A model generated the notes under the pieces. It worked only from the letters and a program-made list of their open reading frames with translations, was not told the DNA's origin and searched no databases. The translations under genes and the position numbers were made by a program. This document shows, piece after piece, positions 10,350 through 19,010 of a stretch of DNA of 64,000 nucleotides. Every line of letters starts with the position of its first letter. Position 1 is the stretch's first letter. The DNA is from Deltaproteobacteria bacterium (GTDB taxonomy: Bacteria; Desulfobacterota; Desulfomonilia; UBA1062), in assembly GCA_018436855.1 (NCBI GenBank), contig JAHDKO010000015.1, positions 124,001 through 188,000 of the forward strand, written 5' to 3'.

Positions 10350-11792
10350 ATGAACGTTCGCATGCTGATCAACCTGCTCGGGCGGGGTCTCCTGTTTTTG
10401 TCCCTGGGCCTTCTGCCGTGCATTTTTCTCTCCTACCAGACCCGCGGAGACGATCTGCCCGGTCTCGTTGCGGGTTTTTCCGTCAGCATTGCCACGGCCC
10501 TGGTCATGCTCGGCTTTTCCTTCAGACCCTCGGGCGAGCTCAGACACCGCGAGGGTTTTCTGTTCGTCACGCTCGCATGGAGCCTGGCAGGGGTTCTGGG
10601 GGCGCTCCCCTTCTGGCTGAGCGGGTACATCCCCCATTATCTCGATGCACTGTTCGAGACGGTCTCCGGCTTCACCACCACGGGCGCCACGATCCTGGTG
10701 AATGTCGAGGCCCTTCCTCAGGGCCTTCTCCTGTGGAGGTCACTCATTCAGTGGCTCGGCGGCATGGGGATCATCGTGCTCACCATCGCGATCCTGCCCT
10801 ACCTGCGCGTGGGCGGCATGCAGATCTTCAAGGCCGAGTCACCCGGGCCCACTATCGACAAGCTCAAACCGAGGATCACCGAGACCGCCAAGCTCCTCTG
10901 GGGCATCTACGTGGGGTTGACCTTTCTGGAGATTCTCCTGCTCATGGGAGGTGGCATGAGCTGGTTCGATGCCGTCTGCCACGGGTTCACCACCATGGCC
11001 ACGGGCGGATTCTCGGTAAAGACCGCGGGCATCGCCGCCTACAACAGCGCTTACATCGATGCCGTCATCACCATCTTCATGCTCCTGGGAGGCACTAGCT
11101 TCGCCCTGCACTATTTCGCCCTGGCAGGGAATTTCACCCGGTATGTGAGGAGCCAGGAGTTCAGGTGGTACATCACCCTGTTCGCAGCCAGCGTGCTCTT
11201 CATCCTGTGGTCCACCCGCGGCATGTACGGCTCGCTCGGTGAGGCTTTCAGGTTCGTGTCATTCCAGGCGGCCTCCATCATGACCACGACCGGGTACGCA
11301 ACCTACGACTACACAGTCTGGCCCGTTGCGGCCCAGATGGTGCTGCTGCTGCTCATGTTCATCGGCGGCTCCGCAGGTTCGACGGCCGGCGGGATGAAGG
11401 TCATGCGGCTGGGTATTCTCGTCAAGTATGCCCACCGGGAGATCCTCAAGCTCGTTCACCCCCATGCGGTGGTGGCCATCAAGTGGGACAGGACCCCGGT
11501 GTCTGCAGAAGTCCTGAGCTCGGTGGTGGGCTTCTCCATCTACTATATCCTCATCTTCATCATCTCCGCACTCGTGCTGGCGCTCCTGGGCGTGGATTTC
11601 ATCACCGCTGTCTCGGCAGCGATCGCCTGTGTCGGCAACATCGGCCCGGGCCTCGCATCGGTCGGGCCCGCCGGGAGCTACGCGGACATCCCTTACCTGG
11701 GCAAGGCCCTTCTCACCTTCTGCATGCTCGTGGGCAGGCTGGAGGTCTACACCGTGCTGGTCGTTTTGAGCCCGGTGTTCTGGAAGAAATAG
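10350..11792 (+). CDS. trkH: Trk system potassium transporter TrkH
   Basis: Integral membrane potassium-translocating subunit that works with the TrkA ring. The 480-residue protein is highly hydrophobic with about ten membrane segments and the four pore-loop repeats expected of the family: [34 protein letters not shown] and [13 protein letters not shown]. The ATG at 10350 gives an N-terminus entering the membrane at once. Its C-terminus VLSPVFWKK is also typical. The pair with trkA immediately upstream makes the assignment secure. Confidence 0.95.
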   Translation: MNVRMLINLLGRGLLFLSLGLLPCIFLSYQTRGDDLPGLVAGFSVSIATALVMLGFSFRPSGELRHREGFLFVTLAWSLAGVLGALPFWLSGYIPHYLDALFETVSGFTTTGATILVNVEALPQGLLLWRSLIQWLGGMGIIVLTIAILPYLRVGGMQIFKAESPGPTIDKLKPRITETAKLLWGIYVGLTFLEILLLMGGGMSWFDAVCHGFTTMATGGFSVKTAGIAAYNSAYIDAVITIFMLLGGTSFALHYFALAGNFTRYVRSQEFRWYITLFAASVLFILWSTRGMYGSLGEAFRFVSFQAASIMTTTGYATYDYTVWPVAAQMVLLLLMFIGGSAGSTAGGMKVMRLGILVKYAHREILKLVHPHAVVAIKWDRTPVSAEVLSSVVGFSIYYILIFIISALVLALLGVDFITAVSAAIACVGNIGPGLASVGPAGSYADIPYLGKALLTFCMLVGRLEVYTVLVVLSPVFWKK

Positions 11793-12086
11793 CACGGAAA
11801 CGATACGCCGGGATCGGGCTTGTCCCTCCCACTCCTGGCTTTTACGTTTCCCGGTCAATGGGGTCAGAAATAAGTCCCATCCTTCCTTTTTCGAGGCTGA
11901 TTGAGAAAGGAGGGCAACGAAATATAATGTAATGGTGTCAACAATGCCCCTTCCAGCCTGTTGAGCGACAGGAAGCGTACTGACCCTGATCAGGTCTCAG
12001 GTGTATGTGCGGAAGAGGGATATCGAATCATTGGAGTACTTAAGGAGTCGACTCTTGACTCGAAACCAAGCAAGGAGGAAGAAAAG
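11793..12086. other. intergenic region with a possible repeat remnant
   Basis: No gene is supported here. At about 11857-11880 the sequence AATGGGGTCAGAAATAAG resembles the GGGGTCAG-containing sequences often seen next to REP-associated tyrosine transposase genes, but no transposase is present. It is followed by an imperfect inverted repeat, CTTCCTTTTTC with GAGAAAGGAGGG. Around 11984-11993 lies the perfect ten-base palindrome CCTGATCAGG, which could be a regulator site for the following gene. All of these roles are tentative. Confidence 0.3.
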
Positions 12087-12284
12087 ATGGCTAATCCAAG
12101 AAGTGCTGCCGAATTGGAAAAATATCTCAAAGGTGTGGATTATCCGGCAAGCAAGGATGATCTCATAAGCAAGGCCCGGTCAAACGGCGCTCCCCAGGAG
12201 GTGATCGACATGATCAACAGCCTCTCGGAAAGCCACTTCAATTCACCGATTGATGTGACAAAATCCTTTGGCGCGAGCCACTAG
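12087..12284 (+). CDS. DUF2795 family small protein
   Basis: The 65-residue protein matches the DUF2795 pattern: AELEKYLKGVDYPASKDDLI followed by a helical KARSNGAPQEVIDMINSL segment. Proteins of this family are small, alpha-helical and often stress-linked, but their function is unknown. The start at 12087 is supported by AAGGAGGAA at 12072-12080; a longer in-frame reading from 11961 lacks such a site. It has its own strong terminator downstream, so it is probably a single-gene transcript. The long untranslated-looking leader upstream hints at regulation. Confidence 0.8.
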   Translation: MANPRSAAELEKYLKGVDYPASKDDLISKARSNGAPQEVIDMINSLSESHFNSPIDVTKSFGASH

Positions 12285-12356
12285 GCTGGCGCGGAAAAGA
12301 TGTGAAGGCAAGAGAAACAAGGAATAAGAAAAGAATAGTATCAACACCCTATTGAA

Positions 12357-12390
12357 GGGCATATGCTCTTTTTGAGCACATGCCCTTTTT
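12357..12390 (+). terminator. intrinsic terminator after the DUF2795 gene
   Basis: GGGCATATGCTC (12357-12368) pairs with GAGCACATGCCC (12374-12385) with one A/C mismatch and a T-rich loop, followed by TTTTT at 12386-12390. The stem is about twelve base pairs, a canonical Rho-independent structure located 73 bases after the stop codon. Confidence 0.85.
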
Positions 12391-12615
12391 CTCTATCCGG
12401 GATAACCTCTCTATCATCGTAAGGAATCCCCCGGCGAGAAACCGGCCGGCTTTCCCTGTTCCTGCAAGCCGGTCAAATATCCTCTCAGTACATCTTGTCG
12501 TAAGTGCGCACATGAGGCTGAGCTGCTCCCGGGAGGGGTTCCATCTATCACTCGCTTCCTGACAGCCGGCATGAATACGAGGGAGGTGAGGGCGTGGTCT
12601 GGAGAAGAAGCCTGC
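12391..12615. other. intergenic spacer between convergent genes
   Basis: This stretch separates the plus-strand DUF2795 terminator from the 3' end of the minus-strand pentapeptide gene. It has one modest inverted repeat, GCCGGCTT (12445-12452) with AAGCCGG (12466-12472), which could act as a weak terminator for the minus-strand transcript but has no clear T-run. No coding sequence or RNA is supported. Confidence 0.4.
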
Positions 12616-13320
12616 TTACCGGGTAAGGTTCTTGACCTTGGCGCGCTCCATGATGATCCCGCGCTGCATGGCCCCGGTGATGTCGAGGCCTTCTGCGTTG
12701 ACGAGGGTGAGATCGACCCGGTCAAGAATCGAATTTTTCAGCTGGACGTCTTCCATGGATGCGGACATGAAGGAGGTCTGGGTGAGCCCTGATTCGTTCA
12801 TGGTTATCTTGGTGAATCTGGTCAGCGCGAAATTGGATTCGTTCAAGGTGCACTTGTCCAGGGTGCACGATTCCATGATGCAGAACAGGACCTTCATCTT
12901 CTGGAGATCCGACTCCGTCAGGTCGATGTCTTTCAGATGTGAGCAGATGATCGTCGAGCCCGACAGTCTGGCTTTCGACATGTCCTGGCCGCTGAATGTC
13001 ACCCTGAGTAAGTGAGTGTCCAGGGCGGTTATCCGCGTGAGAATGCATGAGCTCAGGTCCGTGTCCTTCAGGGTGATCTCCGAGAGATGGGCGCCGGTGA
13101 AGTTCGTTTTATACAGGATCGCGCCTTCGAGATTCACGCGCTCAAGGTGTGCCTCTTCAAGATTCGTGTCCGACAGGTTGACGTTTCTCAGATCCGACCC
13201 GCGCAGGTTCGCACCTCCGAGATCGAGCTTGCTCAAGTCGAGGCCCCTCAAGTCCTCCCCTTCAATGGGCCGGCCCGATGCAATGGCCTCTGCGATCTGC
13301 TGCTTGTCATATCCAGGCAT
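12616..13320 (-). CDS. pentapeptide-repeat protein
   Basis: A 234-residue protein built almost entirely of A(D/N)LXX-type repeats from about residue 18 onward, for example LRGLDLSKLDLGGANLRGSD and the following NLSDTNLEEAHLERVNLEGA segment. Such repeats fold into a right-handed quadrilateral beta-helix. The N-terminal twenty residues are a short cap. Known members range from gyrase-protecting Qnr/MfpA proteins to uncharacterised scaffold proteins, and nothing here singles out a role. Its ATG overlaps the stop of the upstream FapA-family gene by one base (TAATG), so the two are coupled. Confidence 0.85.
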   Translation of the reverse strand: MPGYDKQQIAEAIASGRPIEGEDLRGLDLSKLDLGGANLRGSDLRNVNLSDTNLEEAHLERVNLEGAILYKTNFTGAHLSEITLKDTDLSSCILTRITALDTHLLRVTFSGQDMSKARLSGSTIICSHLKDIDLTESDLQKMKVLFCIMESCTLDKCTLNESNFALTRFTKITMNESGLTQTSFMSASMEDVQLKNSILDRVDLTLVNAEGLDITGAMQRGIIMERAKVKNLTR

Positions 13321-14744
13321 TATTCAGCCTCCAGGAATTCCTTGATTTCCGGAAGCATCACGAACTCGGTTTCCACGATCTCATTGTTGCGCAGCGAAAA
13401 CTGGGTTTTTACCCGTGACTCTTCCACTTCTCGTACGGCCTTGCCGATCATGATGATCGTGCCCTCGTTCGCGACACCATCGATATAGATGTTGCCGGAA
13501 AACACCGCATTGATTTGTTCCGTGAGGTCGTGGATCCTGGAATCGATGGAATAGAGGTTGTGCTTGACGGTCTCGATGGCATCGAGGATTTTCGTATAGA
13601 GGACCTCCTGCTGCTTCGTGAGCGCGCCCTTGGTCTTGAGGATTCTGAGCTTTCCCAGAGAGGCCTGCAGCTTGAGGAAATCCCCGATTCTCTCGGTCAG
13701 ATCCTTCTTGGACAGCTCACGCTCGTGGAGAAGGGCAGGGTTGTGGCCGATGATGAGCCGGGTGCTCACCGGGTTCGCCTCATGCCCGATGGTGTGGCAG
13801 TAGATCCAGGCTTCTGACGAGACCGAGCTTCCCGAGATCCATCCCTGGGGACTCTTGACAACGATGGGTCCTCCGGAGGTGACTTCGCTGTTGCGGATAT
13901 AATCCTCCACCACGATCTCTTTTCTGGCCCGGACCTGGGCGTCCTGGATAAACTTCACGTGCAGGGAGCCCTGGGCGGTCACTTGGGCCTTCTCCTGCCC
14001 GAGGATTCCGCCGGCGATCCTGATGTTTCCGCCCGCAGTGATGACGACACGACCCACGCTCATGGCAACGGTCACGTCCTCCTGGGCATGAACCTCATAG
14101 CCGTCACCCACCTCCCCGTTCACCACCACCGAGCCGTTGAAGCGGACATTTCCCGTGGACGAATCCACCTTGTCGACCACGTAGACCGGCTCGACGTTTA
14201 CTTCAGAGTCAGACCAGACCACCATACCGTCGTTGGCGGCCAGTATCTTGCTGCCGTCGGGCGATGTCTCGATGCCCTTGCCGGTGGGGAGCTTTCCCGG
14301 GACGCCTACCTTGCCGATGATTTCTTCTCCCTTGACCGTGGTACCGCTCTTCCCGGTTTGCGGCGGAACGAGCTCGCACAGAACATCACCCGCGGTGACG
14401 TTCTGGATGAGGTTCATGTCCTTGATATTGACCCTGCCGCGCAGGTCTTCCTTGAGCGTTGCCTTGGTACTGTCCTTGTTGAAATGGCAGAGGACATACC
14501 CGTCTTTCCCCTCGCCGGCCTGCTCGCCCTTGGCGACCGTGATCCACTTGTTGAGGGTTTTGTCTTCGGCGATCTGATAAAGGACATCGCTCCATATGCC
14601 GAATGACACCCCTGCTTCCTGCAGGGCCTCGTGAAGATCGGACATGTTGATGGAGGACACCTCTTCGGTCAATGGAGTGACCTTGATGCTGGCGACGAGC
14701 CCTCCTTGGGTTATGCTCACTTCTACCTTGTACTCTTTCTCCAC
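13320..14744 (-). CDS. FapA (DUF342) family polymerising protein
   Basis: The 474-residue protein matches FapA/DUF342: an N-terminal domain, a central right-handed beta-helix with repeated Gly/Asn/Val turns (VVVNGEVGDGYEVHAQEDV, GGNIRIAGGILG, ARKEIVVEDYIRNSEV) and a C-terminal coiled-coil helix (about 350-420) followed by a small beta domain. Family members include proteins tied to flagellar assembly and bactofilin-like or polar scaffolds; none has a defined enzyme activity. It is coupled to the pentapeptide-repeat gene downstream, giving a two-gene beta-helix operon. The ATG at 14744 is the natural start. Confidence 0.82.
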   Translation of the reverse strand: MEKEYKVEVSITQGGLVASIKVTPLTEEVSSINMSDLHEALQEAGVSFGIWSDVLYQIAEDKTLNKWITVAKGEQAGEGKDGYVLCHFNKDSTKATLKEDLRGRVNIKDMNLIQNVTAGDVLCELVPPQTGKSGTTVKGEEIIGKVGVPGKLPTGKGIETSPDGSKILAANDGMVVWSDSEVNVEPVYVVDKVDSSTGNVRFNGSVVVNGEVGDGYEVHAQEDVTVAMSVGRVVITAGGNIRIAGGILGQEKAQVTAQGSLHVKFIQDAQVRARKEIVVEDYIRNSEVTSGGPIVVKSPQGWISGSSVSSEAWIYCHTIGHEANPVSTRLIIGHNPALLHERELSKKDLTERIGDFLKLQASLGKLRILKTKGALTKQQEVLYTKILDAIETVKHNLYSIDSRIHDLTEQINAVFSGNIYIDGVANEGTIIMIGKAVREVEESRVKTQFSLRNNEIVETEFVMLPEIKEFLEAE

Positions 14745-14917
14745 AAATAGAGGGTTCGGTTCTTGAGATAAAAAACTTTACCAAGACCGTATTCTTTCGA
14801 AAAACATGGATCAAAAAAGCCAAGGGGCGGGTTTCACAGGGAAAATCTTCTTGACTCTCGGGCGCGTATTCTTTACCGTTCCCCCATCTGAAGAAAATGG
14901 GTGTGCAGGAAGGAATC

Positions 14918-15577
14918 ATGAAGATCAGTGATGTTGCCGCTCTCGATATCAAGGGCTTTCTCGATCACGAAGAAGGCCTGAAGCTCTACGACATGGCAAG
15001 AGCCGCAAGCGCAAAAGGCCCCTGCCTGGAGATCGGGGGATACTGCGGGAAATCCACCGTCTACCTGGGGCTCGGCTGCAAGGAGGGCGGGGGTGTTCTC
15101 TTCTCCATCGATCATCACCGGGGGTCCGAGGAACAGCAGAAAGGGCAGGAATATTTCGACCCGGAGCTCTACGACGAGGCCTCGGGGAGGGTGGACACCT
15201 TCAGGCATTTCCGCAGGACCATGGAGCGGGCATCCCTCGAGGACACGGTGGTGCCCATGGTCGCCCCATCGGAGGTGGTTGCGCGCATGTGGGCCACGCC
15301 TTTGAGCCTGGTTTTCATCGACGGCGGCCACAGCTACCCCACGGTGTTCACCGACTACACATCATGGATGTCCCATATCATGCCGGGCGGCTGCCTCCTG
15401 ATCCACGATGTCTTCCCCGACCCCAAGGACGGCGGCCAGGCCCCGTATTATGTCTACCGGCTCGCCGTTAAATCCGGACTCTTCGAAGAGACGCCTCTGT
15501 TCAAGACCCTGGGCATCCTCAGGAGGCTGTCGACAGGCGAAGTGCCGGAGGCCGTCAGGCACCTACGCGACTGGTAG
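14918..15577 (+). CDS. class I SAM-dependent methyltransferase (Methyltransf_24 type)
   Basis: A 219-residue SAM methyltransferase. Motif I is CLEIGGYCGKSTVYLG near residue 33, the acidic motif is FSIDHHRGSEEQQ, and the late strand is LVFIDGGHSY with LLIHDVFPDP. This reading resembles a family I know from Actinobacteria, where it accompanies a GT4 enzyme, a second methyltransferase and a 'prenyltransferase'-annotated protein; the same partners sit on the opposite strand here. A sugar O-methyltransferase is therefore plausible, but unproven. The ATG at 14918 has GGAAGGA just upstream. Its last 15 bases overlap the 3' end of the convergent radical SAM gene. Confidence 0.85.
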   Translation: MKISDVAALDIKGFLDHEEGLKLYDMARAASAKGPCLEIGGYCGKSTVYLGLGCKEGGGVLFSIDHHRGSEEQQKGQEYFDPELYDEASGRVDTFRHFRRTMERASLEDTVVPMVAPSEVVARMWATPLSLVFIDGGHSYPTVFTDYTSWMSHIMPGGCLLIHDVFPDPKDGGQAPYYVYRLAVKSGLFEETPLFKTLGILRRLSTGEVPEAVRHLRDW

Positions 15578-17152
15578 CCGGTCCACTTCCCGGTTGTGGG
15601 TCCAGTGGAGGCGGGAACTCCCGTTTGCCGACTCGTACCTGATATATCCCGCGTCGATCAGCGTTTTTAAGGTCCAGGACACGAAGGAGCCATCTCCCCC
15701 GACCTTTTCCAGGACGGCGGGCGTGAAGAGGGTCGCGGGATCCGCGCCCGGTGCGCCCGGTGCGACGAGCTGCTCGATGATGTCTTCGCTGAGCAGCCTG
15801 AAGATGAGATGCATCCTCTTCTTGCCTACCACCAGGAGCTCCTCGTGGGGGGTGCATTGCCTGCTTTCGTACCGATTGAGGACCTCCTGCCACTGGCAGT
15901 CGAGGATCTCGTCGCAGGTCCGCACGAACGCCTCCATATCCGCCGGGCTCACCTTTGAGGTGCGCACCACGGGATGATTGGCGTCGTAGAGCGACCAGTC
16001 GTCGGTGAGAATCTCCAGATCGTACTGCTCGATCTCCTCCCGCACCGTGGTGCCCGGGAAGGGCGCGAGCATGTGATACCCGAAGTAGATGCCCAGCTCT
16101 TCCGCAAGCCGGGCCGTGTCGCGGAGCGTCTCGGGGGACTCGCCCGGCAGCCCCACCATGAAGGACGCATGGGTGGTGATGCCCGCCTCCTTGCAGATCC
16201 GGGTCGCCTCCCTGGCCTGCTCGACGGTGATCCCTTTCCGGACGCGTTTGAGCATCTCCGGATTGCCAGACTCGATGCCGAAGCTGATGGCGTCGCAGCC
16301 CGCCTTCCTCATGACGGCCAGGATCTCCGGGTCAACGGTGTTGACCCGGGCGAACGCGCTCCAGGTGAACCTCACATCCCGCCTGAGAATCTCATCGCAC
16401 AGGGCGTTGACCCGCTGATTGCTGGCCGTGAACAGGTCGTCGGCGATGTTGATCCGGGTGAAACCCAGGGCGAGGATCTGCTCGATCTCGTCCACCACCA
16501 GCCTCGGGTCCCTGAACCTTCCCTTGTGCCCCACCATGCGCCGGCCCAGGCAGAAGATGCACTTGTTCGGGCACCCCCTGCTCGTGATGATGCTCACCGG
16601 ATAGCCCAGGGCAAGGTAGCGGGACACGGGCAGCAGGTGGCGGGCGGGAAGCGGGAGCGCATCCAGGTCTTCGATAAGGGCACGGGCAGGGGTGACGAAG
16701 GGTTCGCCGTCTTTGCGGAAGGCGATCCCGGCGATATGTTCCCATTCTTCAGGCGAGGTGAGAACGGGCACGAGCTCGGACAGGGTCTGTTCCCCCTCGC
16801 CCGCCACGATGAGGTCGAGCTCCGGATACGTGCGCAGGGTGTTCTCGATGTCGAACGAGACGTGGGGGCCGCCCATCAGGGTGACGATGTCCGGGTCGTA
16901 TTGCTTGACGTCCCGGACAATGGACGCGGCCTGGAGAAAGTTCATGGTGACCGAGTTCACCCCCACCGCGTCGGGCCTGAAGGCATCCAGCGCCTGGGCG
17001 AGCTTTTCCGGGGTATACCGGCTCACGATGTAGTCGAAGATCCTCACCGTGGCGCCCGCCGCCTCGCACGCTGCGGCCACATACGACAGGCCGAGCGGGG
17101 GAGAGGGGGCCTCTTCCAGGGGATAGGGCGAGGCGATGAGTGCGATTCTCAT
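15563..17152 (-). CDS. B12-binding-domain radical SAM protein
   Basis: A 529-residue protein with an N-terminal cobalamin-binding-like Rossmann domain (about 1-135: MRIALIASPYP, GVNSVTMNF, LMGGPHVSF) and a radical SAM barrel starting near 185. The iron-sulphur motif C-x3-C-x2-C is Cys194, Cys198 and Cys201 in SRGCPNKCIFC. The DxHxxG cobalamin-ligand motif is not visible, so base-off B12 binding is uncertain. The last 110 residues look like a winged-helix-like extension (KTLIDAGYIRYES). Chemistry is unknown; relatives methylate or rearrange unactivated carbons. It is the last gene of the five-gene operon, with start and upstream stop overlapping as ATGA. Confidence 0.85.
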   Translation of the reverse strand: MRIALIASPYPLEEAPSPPLGLSYVAAACEAAGATVRIFDYIVSRYTPEKLAQALDAFRPDAVGVNSVTMNFLQAASIVRDVKQYDPDIVTLMGGPHVSFDIENTLRTYPELDLIVAGEGEQTLSELVPVLTSPEEWEHIAGIAFRKDGEPFVTPARALIEDLDALPLPARHLLPVSRYLALGYPVSIITSRGCPNKCIFCLGRRMVGHKGRFRDPRLVVDEIEQILALGFTRINIADDLFTASNQRVNALCDEILRRDVRFTWSAFARVNTVDPEILAVMRKAGCDAISFGIESGNPEMLKRVRKGITVEQAREATRICKEAGITTHASFMVGLPGESPETLRDTARLAEELGIYFGYHMLAPFPGTTVREEIEQYDLEILTDDWSLYDANHPVVRTSKVSPADMEAFVRTCDEILDCQWQEVLNRYESRQCTPHEELLVVGKKRMHLIFRLLSEDIIEQLVAPGAPGADPATLFTPAVLEKVGGDGSFVSWTLKTLIDAGYIRYESANGSSRLHWTHNREVDRLPVA

Positions 17153-17883
17153 GGGGTTTCCTCCGTCTCGTTTCTGGGGAAGGCAATGGACTTGAGCCAT
17201 CCCAGAAGCGTGTTTCCTTTCAGCATGTCCCGGTCGATCGCGTCGATGTCCCGCTCGAGCTTGGCCGCGCCGGCAAACCAGTGCTCCCGCGTCTTCATGG
17301 GGCGGTCTGCGTCGAGATCGCGCAGGGGAACCGCCGGGCTCCCGGCGGCGATCACGTTGGGCGGGATGTCCCGGGTGACCACGGATCCCGCGCCGATGAT
17401 GCTGTTGTCTCCGATGGTGACGCCCTTGCACACGATGCTGCCGTCGCCGAGCCAGACATTGCTGCCGATGACCACGGGCGCGGTTCCCCCGATGTAATCG
17501 GTCCTGTCGTAGATCCCGTGCCAGTCCGCGTCGGTGATGTACACCCCGCTTGCCATCATGGTGCTGTCGCCGATCGTGATGCCGGTGGCCGAGCTGATGC
17601 GCACCCCGGGGCAGATAAGGCAGTAGTTGCCGATCGCGATGAACCCCTTGCCCTTTTCAGCGGACCAGACCGTGAGCCTCACCTTGTGCTCCGGGGTCGT
17701 GATGACGTTCGCATAGTCACCCAGGTCGATGGGCGAGCCGAAGACATGGACGTGCCACGGCTTCATGAAGGTGCAGTTCTTTCCGAGGCGCCTGAACTGC
17801 GGCCTCAGGAAATGCCCGGCATACCAGTCTCTGAAAAGGAGATCGAGCTTTTTGATGTAGTACGGCCTGTAATCCCTGATCAA
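17149..17883 (-). CDS. hexapeptide-repeat acyltransferase
   Basis: About 244 residues, with an N-terminal helical part (YYIKKLDLLFRDWYAG) and a left-handed beta-helix of hexapeptide repeats (ITIGDSTMMASG, VVIGSNVWLGDGSIVCKG, VTIGDNSIIGAGSVVTRDIP, then VIAAGSPAV). This is the LbH acyltransferase fold of acetyl- or succinyl-CoA sugar transferases; His in DADWHGIYD is the likely catalytic residue. No in-frame ATG gives a sensible N-terminus; a TTG at 17883, eleven bases after GAGGG, is my choice. It lies five bases after the upstream gene, so it is part of the operon. Acylation of the glycan made by the neighbours is inference. Confidence 0.82.
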   Translation of the reverse strand: MIRDYRPYYIKKLDLLFRDWYAGHFLRPQFRRLGKNCTFMKPWHVHVFGSPIDLGDYANVITTPEHKVRLTVWSAEKGKGFIAIGNYCLICPGVRISSATGITIGDSTMMASGVYITDADWHGIYDRTDYIGGTAPVVIGSNVWLGDGSIVCKGVTIGDNSIIGAGSVVTRDIPPNVIAAGSPAVPLRDLDADRPMKTREHWFAGAAKLERDIDAIDRDMLKGNTLLGWLKSIAFPRNETEETP

Positions 17884-17888
17884 TGAGC

Positions 17889-19010
17889 TTAAGCCCTCAT
17901 ATCCTGCATGTGCGAGCAGAAGGCGTCCTTGATGCTGAACACCGGATGCCTTTTCTTGAGGAAGCGATACATGTGGGACTTCTGCCCCTCCTGCCAGAAG
18001 GAATGGTTGAAGAGCTGGGATGCAGGGGTGATGTGATACAGGGCGTCGGCCGCCATCATGACCGCTGCATTGGTCCAGGTGAGCTTCTCTTCCGGCCAGA
18101 TCACCATGTCGGGGAAGGTGATCCCGCAGTAGTAGCTTCCATCGTCGTGCCTTTTGTTCAGTATCCACATGAGGAGTGTCTCCGCCAGCTCGGCCTGTCC
18201 CATGGCGGCCAGCGCGATAATGAGCTCGGACGACTCGGCCATGGTGACCCACGGGCTGTCGCATACACACCTGACGCCCAGGCCCTCCACTACAAACTTG
18301 TTCCAGTATTTGTCAATTCTCTTTTTCGCCTCGCCGTCCGTGAGCGCGCCCGAGAGCACGGGGTAGAACCAGTCCATGGAGTAGCGCGACTTGGTCTTGT
18401 TGAAGAGGTACCTGCGGTAGCGGATGGCATCCTCCAGCCTCCTCAAGGCCATCTGCCAACGGGGCCTGCTTTCGCCCAGGAGCAGGGCCAGAACCAGGGC
18501 GCACTTGAGGCTCATGTACACCGAGCACGAGCCTGTGAGCAGGCTCATGGGGTCGATGCTGCCCTCGGGGTTCCTGGCCCAGTAGATCTCCCCGCCCTGT
18601 CCCTGCAGCGCCACGGCGTAGTCGATGCCCGCGGACACCGTGGGCCAGATGTATTCCAGGAACGCCCGGTCCTGGGTGATGAGGTAGTAGTGGAAAACGC
18701 CTACCGCGATGTAGGACGAGTGGTTCGATTCCCGGGTCGTATCCTCGGCCTTGCCCTGACGGTAGGCGGAATACCAGCTCCCGTCCGGGAGCTGCGTGGA
18801 AGCGAGCCACTCGAAGGCGTGCCTCGCCTGCTCCAGATACCCGCCGATGGACAGCCCGATGGCCGCCTCCACATGGTCCCAGGGGTCGGTCTTTCCCCCG
18901 TCATGCCAGGGTATTTCGCCGGTCTTGAGCTGCACATCGGCTATGGATGCCGCCAGGAGGTCGATCTCCACCGGGTGGGACAACCTGTGATACTGAAATT
19001 CACGCTCCAT
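17889..19010 (-). CDS. six-hairpin (alpha/alpha barrel) protein, 'prenyltransferase'-annotated family; possible glycoside hydrolase
   Basis: The 373-residue protein shows repeated helical hairpins with aromatic, acidic turns typical of (alpha/alpha)6 barrels: IPWHDGGKTDPWDHVEAAI, LPDGSWYSAY, MDWFYPVLSGAL, SPWVTMAESSELI and KRHDDGSYYCGI. Such proteins are often named prenyltransferase, but the fold is shared with glycosidases. It resembles actinobacterial proteins that accompany GT4 and methyltransferase genes, and by recollection the hydrolase of the methylmannose polysaccharide cluster (MmpH). Acidic residues in DPWDH and in AESSE are candidate catalysts. ATG at 19010 has AAAGG upstream and overlaps the methyltransferase gene by eleven bases. 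Confidence 0.72.
   Translation of the reverse strand: MEREFQYHRLSHPVEIDLLAASIADVQLKTGEIPWHDGGKTDPWDHVEAAIGLSIGGYLEQARHAFEWLASTQLPDGSWYSAYRQGKAEDTTRESNHSSYIAVGVFHYYLITQDRAFLEYIWPTVSAGIDYAVALQGQGGEIYWARNPEGSIDPMSLLTGSCSVYMSLKCALVLALLLGESRPRWQMALRRLEDAIRYRRYLFNKTKSRYSMDWFYPVLSGALTDGEAKKRIDKYWNKFVVEGLGVRCVCDSPWVTMAESSELIIALAAMGQAELAETLLMWILNKRHDDGSYYCGITFPDMVIWPEEKLTWTNAAVMMAADALYHITPASQLFNHSFWQEGQKSHMYRFLKKRHPVFSIKDAFCSHMQDMRA

Noticed and set aside
11857-11880. Active REP-associated transposase element
   Set aside because: Only a short resemblance to the flanking repeat; no transposase gene is present.
15974-17497. 507-codon plus-strand frame opposite the radical SAM gene
   Set aside because: Antisense to a gene with an intact iron-sulphur motif; the frame is a GC-bias artefact.
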